A DNA stretch of 64,000 nt from Cantharellus purpuraceus (Eukaryota; Basidiomycota; Agaricomycetes; Cantharellales; Hydnaceae). This document shows, piece by piece, positions 22,155-34,139 of the stretch. Made by a program: the position numbers and the translations under genes. The notes beneath the pieces were generated by a model. The model searched no databases. It was not told the DNA's origin and saw nothing but the letters and a program-made list of their open reading frames with translations. The stretch is taken from contig JALBUN010000006.1 in assembly GCA_025174535.1 (NCBI GenBank), positions 682,001 to 746,000 of the forward strand, in the 5' to 3' direction. Position 1 is the stretch's first letter, and every line of letters starts with the position of its first letter.

Positions 22155-25096
22155 CTGGGATTTATTTTATTTCCCGTCTGAACAAGGATTGGTAGCGTGT
22201 TTTTAAGCACCTCTAGATCTCGCTGGTTTATCTTTCTAGCTTTTATGGATATTCAAGCGGTTCCTTTATGGGACCTCAGATCTGAGCCCAAAACTTATAT
22301 TGTCAATCCACCCTCCTGGTCAATTATGCAGCGTCAGTTGTCGATCTAGAGCATGACGAAAAGTTCCCTTACCCAAGACGCTGGAGATGGGGCACATGAG
22401 ATGGATTAAAGCATACGTTGATGATGTTCATTAGCCCTGAGGCGAGCCGAAATCCAACATTCAGGACAGGTGTAGAAAGAAAGGAAGTACCGCGCACACG
22501 CATTACGAGTTTCCACACTAGCACGCTTATTTTTACCTGCGAATGTCATCATTATGCTTACAGTCATCAGGGCAAATCCTATCGTGGAATGTGCTCTCAA
22601 GATCTCAGGAGTCGGCAACCTCCGATCTTTATATCACTATATCTCTTCATGTCTATGATTTCCCCCGTCCCCCAACCTCACTCTTTGCAGCAGACAACTC
22701 CGCGAGCAAGCGAGCAGGCAAGCAAGCAAACTTATCGGAATAGGACGTGGCCGATGCAGATGGTACAACAGTTTATTAGATCTTCGACCGACGTATCGAG
22801 GCGCCGTAGGACTTGGAGATGAGGATCACCGATTAGCACCCTTTTCGGCGGGCTGTGACTGGGATGTCTCAGACCACTTAGAGATTTCCAAGAGGAAATC
22901 ATCCATCATCTCCGGGTTGAACGTCCCGGCCGCCTCCCGACGTTTGGGGTCCGGTGCTGTTACTATGAAAGAACGTGGTCACTGATATGACCATCGTGAG
23001 GTATAGGGGGTTGTGGACGAACCTGTCAGTCGTGGTATGCTAGTGGGTAGGGTGGTGCCTGTGGAGTTTAGAGATCTAGTCAACAACTGGTCCTTGATGC
23101 CTCGCACTGGTCACGAGGGTCATACAACCTACCATCCTTGTCCCCCCGCTGAATGCCCGTATTAGGGCTTGACGCCTTTGGGGGCGCACTCGCCGGTAGT
23201 TTCGACTTTTGTGGTTTATTGGTGCGAGGCATCTTGTGCCATTGTTCCAGGTGCTCTCGCAACTTTTCTGGAGCTATGATGGGTCTCCTCTCCCCTCCAT
23301 CTTCTGTGAAATGGTTTAATAATAATAATGGTGCGAGGAAGGACCTTGTGCCTACCCTCTGCGTCTAGCTCGGCAAGCTCTGCGGCGAGAGTTTCGTTGA
23401 TCTTAATGCCAGAGGCAATAAGAACATGACGAAGAATATCACTGTATGTCATGATGAGTACAAGTTTTGACCACAAGAAGTAGGGAGTGGGGGCTTGATG
23501 GATGATGGGGACGCGACACCTTATATATTCTGCCACGCTAGTCACATATCTACCAAACTTCCGCAGATAAGCTCCGACTCGGTTCACTAGTACTTTGTTC
23601 TGCCGAGATCTGAATTGACAGGTGCGCCTTTTTGTGAATTCTCTAATACATCGCTAGACAGGACATGGTGCGCCGGTTGAAGGTTGATACTATACTTTCA
23701 CATCCCTTGTTTTCTGTTTTTATTATAGATGCCTAGTCTGCAGCATGCCTAGAAACTTTATACATGTCACTCGGTTGGTCGGATATGGGAATAATGCTAG
23801 CATGCACCACTATACCAATTTGCTTCCGACTCGTCCGTGGTATATAAGCTGCTGGGCTTTGGGCCCCATGACTATTATCTTTCACTTTACCACTTCTTCC
23901 CCCCTCCTATCTCTAGCAATGTGGGCAGGAGGGTTTGTCTTCTTATACTCCCAGTCAGGGTTGGATTAGCCGAGAGCGGGAGATGAGACAAATGCATTTA
24001 TTACGTCCATCCAGACCGTTCCAGTCACAGCACGTTGATAATAAGAAGAGCTAGCGGTAGACTGAGCATAATGTCATTACTCAGAATATGTGCTGATACG
24101 GCTCATTCATACGGAAATACATAACCGAGGCGGGCAATGCAGCATCCCCATTCCCGTCAGATACTGCATTCTTTATCCACCTGGAGGTAAGCTTGTGTCA
24201 GATAGAAGCGAACTGAACTCGGCGACTGGGAGACACCGCTACTATCGATAATCTAGAATGACTTTACTAAACCACACACAACGGTGCGCAGTCCTCGAAT
24301 GCAGCTTACGATTATTACCTCTCCAGTCCCACTCAGACAGTGGTTCGATTTCCTAGTGGTTGCATCGATGCCCCAGAGTCCGACGCCACCGCCACCGCCG
24401 AGGTACTCGGTTTTCTGGCAGCGACTCTTTGACCTTTCACGATTCAAAAGCGACTGTTTTCACTGAGAAGGCACGTGTAATGAGTTAGTACTTTGTCTGC
24501 GGACCTTTGGTGGATATGCTCGTTGTGTGGCACAAGATACTCGGAGCGCACGGCGTCCCACAATGACGCTGTTCCTCTCTGGTAATCATACGTACCACAC
24601 ACCCTGCCTGACCATTACATTCTCCAAAATGCACCCATCGTTTCCAATGCCACCACTGATGATAATATCTGCACCGACGATGAAGTCTTGGGTGCAGAGA
24701 TTGCTACGCCGAACGCATTCCTAGAGGATGCACATATGGCGCGGGTCTATTCTATTACAATCTCGGTTGACTTACAGTAGAGGACAACAAGTGACGAGAC
24801 GATGCACTCCCACAGTGTGTCCTTCTGGTTCTTCTCGGCTTGGGCACGCAATTGAGGAAAGTAGACTTGACGCGTTTCAGGGCGAAAACACACCAAGACA
24901 CCAAGACACCAAGACACCAAGACACCAGTGGCGTCAGCAATAGTGGGACGCCAGTGTTTCCTCCATGACCGTTTGTTGAGTCTAAATCACACCGAGACGA
25001 CCATGGGACTACACCCCAAAATACGGTATGTTAGTAATGTGTTGCACCGCGCGATGGTCATGCAACTAAGCACAGTCTTCCGATACCTGATTCCAA
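22155..25096 (+). repeat. 2.9-kb duplicated cassette, copy 1
   Basis: Collinear on the opposite strand with 51610-48657. Shared landmarks, in order: TTTTAAGCACCTC (about 22200), the four-exon gene at 23452-22826, the GAATTC-flanked promoter segment (about 23637), the TATATAAG at about 23841, a segment open as WICSLCGTRYSERTA..HNDAVPLW (about 24500-24780), an ACACCAAGAC run, and GTATGTTAGTAATGTG (about 25025). Similarity fades after CTTCCGATACCTGATT (25096). Divergence is scattered substitutions with a few short indels. No terminal inverted repeats or obvious target duplications were found. The ACACCAAGAC tandem run (24890-24925) is longer here than in copy 2. Confidence 0.85.
22826..23452 (-). 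CDS. Small four-exon gene of unknown function (cassette copy 1)
   Basis: Exons 23452-23356, 23303-23133, 23058-23023 and 22962-22826 (441 nt, 146 residues). All introns are GT-AG and all four exon boundaries are conserved with the copy at 50284-50883. The protein starts MTYSDILRHVLIASGIKINE, continues with an Ala/Glu/Leu helix (TLAAELAELDAE), then a basic, Pro/Ser-rich middle (PRTNKPQKSKLPASAPPK), and ends NPEMMDDFLLEISKWSETSQ plus SQPAEKGANR. No signal peptide, membrane segment or known domain. Conservation of splice sites and open frame in two diverged copies argues that it is a real gene. I do not recognise the family. Confidence 0.6.
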
Positions 25097-25249
25097 CACA
25101 GGGTTGAGTGTTAACTTTGCTGGAGAGTGTGACAGGGAAACGTAAGGGACAGGACAGGAAGGGTTGATTATCGAGACAATAGTATCTTCGGCTACATGTA
25201 CTGCTCATGACTTTTGAACATTGTACTATCGTGGCGTTAATGCAGATTA

Positions 25250-26742
25250 TTACGTGACGGATACATACCGCCTTAACGCATCCCATTCGATATTAGACTC
25301 TTGAACATCTCGCGGGGGGAATCCACTGCCCTGCTCAACCGTGCGCAATTGAGCCTTTTCTTCAGAATCAAGCTGTCCGCCGACCTAAGGTGCCCGTAAA
25401 CACAAGGGGTAAATCAGCATAGTCGAGGAGATAAGAGAAGAGGCTACATGCCTCAAGAAAGGTAAGGAGTGTTCTTGTGGCCTTTTCTGCGTAGTCCATA
25501 TCCACCTCCTCATCGGCATCTGGGCCGTGAGGAAGAGGGATTGTGAGTGAATCAATCAAGACAGAAATGATGCGGTGAGTTCGCAAGGCCTTGAGTGCGA
25601 GGGGAGATGTGGATGTCGGATCCGAGCCTGAGGGAAGGGTCGCAGTGGCCGGAGAAGAGGGTTCTGTATGAGGGACGATATCGGTTGATGCTGAGGTAGT
25701 GGACTGTGGAGCCATGTGGATGGTGGGCCCTGGAGGGGACACATTTGGTGCAGCAGTCGATGAAGCGGCAGGGGCCGTTGGGAGGAGAAGGGTGTTTAAG
25801 AGGAATGCGATTTTACGTCTGATTGTAATATCTGAATCTACAGTACCGACCAGTTAGCTATACTTTGCATGGGAATCATGGAGAGGCTATTGTATGGAAT
25901 CTTTGAGTAATTCAGGAGGACACCAACCATGTAGTGCACCACGCAGGACATCCCATCCATCGACATCTCCGAATCGAATAAGTGCCGCGACGTTATGTTT
26001 CAGTGTCGCAGAAAGCGCATACGCTGCCTTGGAGCGTGTCTGGGGTGAGGGTGGTTCCTCGGTTTGCGACCCAGAGGATACTGATGGCGAAAGAATGGAC
26101 AGAATTGCAGGCAGCGGGTCGTGGGTCAGAAACTTTCATAAAATAAAATAAAAAAGAAATAAGGTCAGAATCCCACGTATCTTAAATTGATAGTCTTACA
26201 TCGGCCTGCGCTTTAGGGTTGTTCTGCACCGCTGTGCCAAGAATCCAAAGAGCATGCATTCGTACGGCATCTGGACTATCAGGGGATAGTAGAGACAATA
26301 GTTCAGGGTACATTTGAAGAGGCGTCAGGTCTGCATGACAATTATAAATATTAGCATACAACACAAGATAAAATGCTCCAGACATCATACTCATTGCATT
26401 GTCAATTTGCTCAACCAGCTAAAAAACCATTCTTCCTTAGTCAAATTTATAAGTGAATTTTTATTAATTGCACACCATTTCTAGGTCGTCCAGCGCTGTC
26501 ACGCGTGCATTTACGTCGAGAGAACTATCCATTCCAGTGGCGAGTGCTTCCTATGCATAGATTAATGTGCATACCAAGTGTATCCAGGCTAAATTACATA
26601 CTTTCATGAGAACAGAGTCCGATTTTCCAAGAATGGCATCTATAATGCCAGGATCAAGGTGTGTACGCGGTTCGGGAGGCGGTCTCGAACCAGAGCCGTC
26701 CGTAGCGGAATTTTCGATACTCCAGCGCAAGAGAGATTCCAT
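25250..26742 (-). CDS. FES1: Hsp70 nucleotide exchange factor Fes1
   Basis: Exons 26742-26602, 26550-26476, 26418-26391, 26330-26200, 26132-25928, 25837-25452 and 25384-25250 sum to 1,101 nt, 366 residues. The start MESLLRWSIENS is the conserved Fes1 N-terminus. SVLMKEALATGMD, TALDDLEMLVEQIDNAMN and MHALWILGTAVQNNPKAQAD follow, then further armadillo-like helices (KAAYALSATLKHNVAALIRF, ITIRRKIAFLLNTLLLP). A Ser/Thr/Pro-rich insert of about 60 residues interrupts the C-terminal half and makes the protein longer than yeast Fes1 (290). The last intron (25451-25385) needs a GC donor, GCATGT; otherwise the frame shifts and stops six codons later. Family role: releases ADP from cytosolic Hsp70 and helps direct misfolded proteins to degradation. 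Confidence 0.9.
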
Positions 26743-29318
26743 AGTAAATGTGGCAACAGTATAAACTAGGTGATCTGCTATTTCAACTGGCTGAGTACTG
26801 ATTGAGATCGTCGAAGAACCCGCTGGAACAAGCGTGAAAGGTCTGGGCCAACAGATAATTGAAGCGGAGTTGAAAATGGACATACATCTCTACCATCAGT
26901 TTTCTCCAGTAATATGGCTAACAAGAGTCAAGGCAGGATATCAACCGTGCTGCTCGTATGAAAACAAATATAAATTCACCCCCTTACGCTCCCAATCAAA
27001 TACGAGTTAGTTTCAGTCTTGACTGACCCACCGCAACCCTTTTGAAGTTACTCCATCATTGGCACTAGCGGTGGGCTAACCATGAGCTTGAGTAGGCCTC
27101 CATTTTAAACTTAATAAAAGAAACCGCAATTCAAACTACTCCTTGCATGTAGTGGGATCAGTGGACAAATGAGCAGCCTACGGAAAACTCCATCCCACTT
27201 CTCGTGAATTCAAGGCACTTGATTATATCCACTTCTCCTGCTGAACTCCTAGTTGAATTATTCACTAGTATAAAACTTAATCTGTGGTTACTCTCACTGT
27301 TTCTTGTGTGGCGCTGGCAAGGCTCACATGACCGAGCTGATGCTGTGGCCTCGTGTCTACTCTAGCTCAATATGCTTTTGCGGTACCTTAAATTTATGGC
27401 GCTTCATAACCCAGGGGATTCTTCATCATTCCTTAACTCCAGATGGAAGCTCATTAGTGATCGAGCATTTCCGGACAAGTCAAGAGGCATCGTTTGAACT
27501 CTAAAGTGCCCCTTCCAGGACAAACTTATTTCCAATTCTGGAAGTACTTCGACTAGTCTGGACACTACCCCTGCCTGCTCAACATACACGATAGCCATCT
27601 AGACCAATGCTAGAAAGCCTGTGCTTGTGAGGTAGGTAAGTCACTTGTGATATTAATTGCACTGGACTTCGACATTTACACTAAAAATCTGTTGATAGCT
27701 CCCCTCTTGAATTGTTCTTGTGGGCTTCGGTCAATATCTACATCGCCCTGGGAACGAATGAAGCGTGTGACGACCGTCGTACTCCACCAGCGATGCGAGA
27801 CTGATGGAGATTAGATGCCCGGCATTGGACGAGGTGAGCAAAAGTCCATTTCTACTCCAGAGCGATATGAAACCGTCATATCTGATGCGAACCTCTGACT
27901 CGCATGCTCACCCGGTAGAGCTCATGTCGGTTGGACCACGGTACACCACCATCTCCGACCTTACATATATCACTATACGTTATTCCAATTTCGCCTAGGT
28001 CCGTCGAGCCGAACAAAATATAAATACCAGCATGAGAATTGTAAAAGACTGAGTACTGCTCTCTGCGAATGATCATTCTGATGTGCCTATTGTGCCTGCG
28101 TTCAGCGATTAGATACTAAGATATAGACGTCACCCGACCATCGCGGGTTGGCCTGTAAGTTTCTTCCCACTAAACACCTTCCTGATCGGCACCACTATGG
28201 AAGTCCTTCCATAAATTAGGATACTTGCTTGACTACCAATACAATTTGGTGAATTTGTTAGTTCTGTGTATTGGTTAAATTTATACATGCACCATAGGAC
28301 ATTGCGCCTACGCTCATGAACGGTACTCAAAGCCCCACGGTGTGATAGGTTGGAAACACATACTACGGACTATGCGCCACACGTACGTGCCGCTGGTTGC
28401 GACCCGGCACCGGTTGTTGCGCCTTAAATTTGGCAGCAGCACAAGAAAACCACATCTCTTTTCGTGGATTTCTAGTGTTTTGTGAAGGAATGGAGGTTGG
28501 ACCCAACCCCCAGTTCCCTTGCATAAAATACAAAAACTTCGTGAAAGGGGGACGGAGTTCAGTCATGACTGTCTTCTTGATGGTAGGTGAATTCTCCCCC
28601 ATGCCTTTTAGCTTACAACACTTGCCCTGTAGTATGTCCTACAAGACGAAAAAATTGTGCTACCATGTATACCTAAGAAAATGCGATAGAACTAAAGAAC
28701 AGAACATGTCAACTCGAAGCAGATATAAGGAATGGGAAGACCCGAGAAGAGAATAGCAATTAAGTAGACGGGCATTACCATGTCACCATAGACGCAAGTA
28801 CGAACTGCAATGAGAATGGTCTCCGGCCTCCACGGGACATCAAGGGTTAGTTTTAGTCGAGTATAGTATGTGTGCTGGAAGGTGGGGGGATGTTATCTGG
28901 GAACACAGGGCCGCCTGTGATTGAACTGAGTGTAGGGGTGGCGTATGACTTGAGGAGCTAAAGCAGATGTGCCTACATGCTTGATGTTGACTTGAATTAG
29001 GCGACTGCCGTGCGCAGCACGCACGGACCAGCGGTACTTACATATATATACTAGGCGGTATTGTAGCCAGTCCCCTAAGCGTTCGGACGGTACCCGATAT
29101 ACTCGAAAGGTCAAATTTCGACAGATGCTTCCGCGTGACGAATATGCATTCTGCATGGATACTTCAGATGCGGGCGCTGAAGGGATAAAAGGTTGGCTCT
29201 ACCATAAGGCAGTGACTTGTCGTATTATTTCCTTCAAGCAACGTGGAGCAATGCGTAAAGTGGGGCCAGCAGGATCCTGGGGAGCACACACGGCTAGGTA
29301 GCTTAGACTAATATCTTC
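26743..29318. other. Gene-poor region
   Basis: No recognised gene. A minus-strand frame at 29156-28893 (MQNAYSSRGSICRNLTFRVY...) has a good GTAAGT donor at 29041 and a TAG acceptor near 28979, and is open with or without splicing; it may be a small gene but has no homology I can name. Confidence 0.4.
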
Positions 29319-29819
29319 TTGATGAGCTTGGCATGTCGAACGCGATGCCTTCACGGAGCTCCGAACCGCTCGCGTAGCCAAATTGGCCGACCCGCTCGAG
29401 AGATGGGCTGGAGAGAAGATTCTAACTTTGGTCTGCAGAGTGCGATCCAAATTTCAAACGCGGGATGGGAAGATGTGGACTGGGAGAGTGGGGGAACGGA
29501 CTGCCAGGACGCAACGGCGCTTGCCGCCTGTGCGAGGGAACAAGAAATGTTACAAGAGGTGAGCCACAACTGGAAGTTCGACTGTGATTTAAAGGGGCTA
29601 CGCTTCCCGTGTGTCGCTTGCCGTTTGGTAGGAGGTGGTGGAACCTTGATCGTCGAAATCGTTGTCGAATATAGGGAATTGGTGGTGGTAATGGAACTAG
29701 AGTCAGAGCAACTGCATTTCATTCATATCGCGTCATACCACGACACATGGCACCACGTCGTAGACCACTGCGACCAGCTGCCTGACCACGTCTGGCGCAC
29801 GGTATTCCGATATGAATAG
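29319..29819 (+). CDS. Hypothetical open frame, 166 codons
   Basis: A single uninterrupted frame with mixed composition, including WEDVDWESGGTDCQDATALA, a CVAC pair and a Val/Glu-rich strand-like stretch (GTLIVEIVVEYRELVVVMEL), ending HHVVDHCDQLPDHVW. Upstream sequence gives no clear promoter. The opposite strand is open over 29722-29351, so chance cannot be excluded. No family recognised; I list it because it is the longest non-repetitive frame in a gene-poor stretch. Confidence 0.25.
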   Translation: MMSLACRTRCLHGAPNRSRSQIGRPAREMGWREDSNFGLQSAIQISNAGWEDVDWESGGTDCQDATALAACAREQEMLQEVSHNWKFDCDLKGLRFPCVACRLVGGGGTLIVEIVVEYRELVVVMELESEQLHFIHIASYHDTWHHVVDHCDQLPDHVWRTVFRYE

Positions 29820-32800
29820 AGACATGTTGCATAAAGCACCGTGACATCGTGTATAGCATATATGATTGTATAGTGCCGGGTTCACATATACCTAGTCCTG
29901 TCGGCTGGTCGGGAGTCTGAACACCAGTCAGTCAGTTAGCATGCCCATATCCTCCCAAACAAGTCCAACGAAAACCGTGTTACATTCGGCCCTAACCTTT
30001 GATTGCGTGTAAAGTCATTGGCAGAAGCTACAAGTCGCTCTTCATCAACCCAGGGGTGACTTAGTTTTTTTTTCTGGATTGTTGTCCTGAATACTAATCG
30101 TTTGTTCATGCCCATGCATATGGTCGAGTGATTGAAAATATGGAAGAGGGAGACGGCATAGTTGAGAAAGTAGAGTATGATAACATACTATTGACATCCT
30201 GTGGTTGGGGAAAGCCTTCAAACTTCATGATCCTGGGGTAAATGGCTCCTCATCACGTACGAGCCTTGTCGAAGGGTTGCGACAGATGTTTCCTTGCATT
30301 CCGCTTGCAATCTGTGACGTTTTCCCCCGTGCCTCCGAGGTGACACTCCAAACACGTATCGTTAATCCATGAGCGCTTCAAGCGATAGTAGCACGGGCCT
30401 CACCATTCCACCGTTTGATCGAGGGCAGGGGAGACTGGCGGATCCCAACGTAAACAGAAGCGCGTGGCGTGCATGCATATGTGTACAGCTGGTGCCTGCT
30501 AGTACGATGCAAAACTATGGCTGGCTATTACGCAGATTACGGCAAGGGGTGTGATGCCGTGTTGCTCCTGCATGATTGGCGGTGGGAGATTTCGGATTTA
30601 ACCGCCGCGGTGAGGGGGAAGTGACCATACGCGATACCGTAAGTTGCGAGGGGGAAAAAAAAGATTTTTGCCACAGTTTGAATGTGATGTCTGATGCTGG
30701 CCTGTGACTGTAGGGAAGTGCTAGAAATGAGCTGTATGTTCTTGGTCTGAGTTTTGGTTCAACGTGGGAGTCTGGCGGGACTTGGGAAGATCAAGGTTGG
30801 ATAATTTCTTTGATTGGTTGTGGTCTGGTTGTGCACGCCAGTGACAAGCAGGAACGACGTGCCTGATCAGGGACCGTAGAATGGCCATGGTTTACATTTA
30901 TTCATTACGGGTGAGAAAACAAGATCCGGCTCGTCGTATGATGAAGTGTCATCGGGGGAAGAGGAGTAAGCCTTCAGAACTATATAAAAGGGATACGGCA
31001 TGACAGGTTCAGTTAACGCGCGTGCCTAGCTGCGAGGAACAGCTCACTTTGAGCGGGGTATTATTTATGGAGCCTGTAGTGTGCAAACACACGGCTCGGA
31101 CAAGTTATTGATGCGAGACGGGTCTCCCATCCCTCTTGTGGAATGCCATGGCTAGTATCGGGCCAGGGGGTGCTGTCATGGGGAAGCCCAGGCCGCTTTT
31201 TGCTCGTTTTAGGGAATTGCGGACATCACGCATCAAGCACAAAGCTACGGCTCGGATGCAAGGGGAGGGAGATCTTGCATGTAACAAGGCGACGTTCTAT
31301 GTTGAACATAGAACATGGCCCTGCGAATGGTCGTGTGCATTTTGTGTGCTGTCTGACCTTACCGCATGTTGGGTCCGCAGCGAGGGAACGTCTTGACTCC
31401 TGCCTGTGGTGGCCGGAGCGCAATGCCACGCTGGCACTGTAGGTCACAGTACAACAACTTCTTAATAAGTATAGACGCTGACGGTGAGGACAAGAGAGAG
31501 GATGCTTCAACTCGCGACTCGCCAGCTCCAGGATCCAAAGGGGCCGTTAGCCGCCCGGTGCCGTTTCGTTGCCACGCTCGCTGCCGGCATGCAGTTAGTG
31601 GCTGATCATCGATCAGACCTCAGCTGTGCATCATGCGCTTGACCTCATCAAAAACACAGACGCAAAACCCTACTGTAGACACAGATAAACATTCGTAAAC
31701 GTGCAATATTTGAACCTGAGATATTTGATCATTCCGAAAAACGGACAGATTAATTTCATGCCTAGGAAATGCCTGTCTCATGGAGTGAATGCCAAGAGGT
31801 AGGATTAAAAGGTGACTGCGGTTGAGGGAGCTACGCACGCCGCTGCCGTTGGCGGCTTCGTGGCAGCTTGTAGGGCTTACAGGCAGGAACTCTGATATCG
31901 ATGCGCTCACATCGTACCACAGGCCGCCTTAATTATGCATGTTCGGGGCGCTGCTGCTATGAGAGTCCTACCGTGAAGGGAGACGGGGTAGCCTGATGAA
32001 AAGCACATTCCAGCATGCACTGGCTATGGTTTCTGACGCAAAGGATAGAGGGGAATTCTCGTGCACTTATGACTCCTGCGTTATCAGAAAAGTCTGAGCA
32101 CTAATCGTTACTCAGCATGCCAATCTTATCAGCCATGATTCAAATGAGAGGTAGCATCCATGCGGCTATACATCTGCAATGGGTGGCCAAAAAGAGCGCA
32201 AGAGGAATAAGATTACAAGTGCGAAAGTGCGAGGAAGTACCAGTCATATAGATATGGGCAAGGTTTGGCGGTGGTTTGTAATCTTGCCATACTGAAGTAA
32301 CGAGTCTGATTCAGTGACGAGAAAATGGGTCTTTGTAGTTAGTCATCCGTATTGTCCGAGGTCGGGGTTACCATAATAGTACTTCACAATAGAAAATCAG
32401 TGAGCCAATGAGTGAGGGATAGACACAGAGGGGAAGGAAGACATGCCACGCATTGTTCCTGGCCGCAGCCTACAACCCATGGTCACGACGATTCTGATTC
32501 GAGGAGATAACACTGATGAATTGAGCACAAGACAGAAAAGTACTGCGTATTCTGATATGCCCCGTGGCCGAGGGCAGGCGAGGTCGCGCTTCATGGTTTA
32601 TATACGATAGGAACGCATGTCACCGGTTTCTATCATTCCTCCTGAGATACAACTCCTGAGCTCAGCACCGCAATAGGTAGTCTCGCCAATCGGAGAGCCC
32701 ACCAATTTGACTGAGGAAGTACTTCGGGCTGTTCGGTTCTAAACTCCCAAACACACCTTATGAGAGTATACATGCAGGGTAAGATGGAAAATACATCTCA

Positions 32801-33323
32801 GGCACCGGGTCAGAATCAACCCATGATTATGATTAAGGTCCAGGGACGTAGAAAGCGCGTAAGCTGCTTCTGGGCGAATCACATGAAAAAAAGAAGGTTA
32901 ACCGTCGGTGAGCTAGAAGAGGTTGATAACACCTCCACAAGTCGTCAGATGACAAGAGATGGTTATGCGTATCAGGAAGACAGTTGGATCTATTGAGAAG
33001 TGTCAGCTTGCGTGCTTGGCTTATAAATGAAGTCATGGTTGTATTATAACAGGTGGCATCCGTACCCATTATATTCCTATGTATCGTTAGAAAATGGGGC
33101 TTATGTTGAGTTTGAATGCTAGCGTTATGTTTCATGGCCATATTGAGTCCATCTGGCACTATGTCGAGATGAGCATCAATTCCAAAGACGTGCGGGGCAA
33201 GTGCCTATTTCAAATGATCACTGTTAGTGCCTCGGTCGAGCATAACATTCTGAAAGTGGCTTTTAAACTGCTTTGCATTGTTGTGTTGAGTGATCCGTGC
33301 AGCGCACATCACTTAGCGCCGTG
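29820..33323. other. Gene-poor region
   Basis: Only short overlapping frames. A frame at 32760-32996 has a basic stretch (GRRKRVSCFWANHMKKRRLT) but no further support. A short palindrome GTTCTATGTTGAACATAGAAC is at 31294-31314. Confidence 0.4.
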
Positions 33324-34139
33324 CTATAAATTGAGAGCGCATGTGACATCGTGACAGCGTGACAGCAATTTTTCTCTTTCGACTGGTGGGACAGGTACAG
33401 TGCATGATTGTCTTAAAAGTGAGTAGGAGGCTTTCAAACTTTCCTCACTTGTGATGATCACACCTATACCATACTTTACCACATTCCGAATCACTCGCTG
33501 TGGAAAACAATTATCAATTTCAGCCTTGTCTGATACTCTTCTTCGTGCATCCGTCTTTTCATCAATGTCTTGTACTGATCTTGGATGTCATTTTTGACAG
33601 GATTCAAGGTTATTTGGGTGGGTTTGAGTCTGAGGTTTAGAGAACTTACAAACAGGCGAGTCGACGTGATTTTTTTTTCTCATCTTTCCCGACATGCGCT
33701 TTCGATGTGAATGATTCGATGAATTCATCCTACTCGCTGAATATGCTGTTGATAACACACATGGCATAAAGTTCTATGACACCTCCCCATAGATTTCCTT
33801 CCTCCCTCACCATGAAGGTACTGATACTTGACCATATAGTTGATAGGTGTATCATTGGCACCGAGCATGCAACGAATCGTCAACTTGGCCTCTCCAATAT
33901 GAAACCACGAGAGCTGTGTTCTAGCACCTTTTCTCCCACATTGTGCAGATCGTTTCAACAACAATGGTCACTTCTAGACTTGCTGTAACTTGCGGTAAGT
34001 TATCTTTGCCGTCACTTCGATCTTTACTTCTTCTTTGATGAGCATCATCGATGGGCGGACACGATGTTGGGTCCATACCAAAGTCTCCCAAGTGTACAAA
34101 AGCGGAGGCGGGCACTAGCAACTGTTGAGTTTTGAGCAT
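33324..34139 (-). CDS. Small multi-exon hypothetical gene
   Basis: A coherent spliced frame can be built on the minus strand. From an ATG at 34139 the frame reads MLKTQQLLVPASAFVHLGDF and is open to 33921. An exon then reads LTIRCMLGANDTPINYMVKY and KSMG, and an intron with donor GTGTCA (33783-33731) joins it to MNSSNHSHRKRMSGKMRKKN. A perfect GTAAGT donor at 33649 joins 33650 to 33574 (LQDIDEKTDARRRVSDKAEI), ending REKLLSRCHDVTCALNL at 33324. The junction between the first two exons (near 33920) is unresolved. A shorter model of 122 residues starts at 33767. No domain recognised; a basic patch and a VIRNVVKYGIGVIITSEES strand-helix region are visible. Confidence 0.4.
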
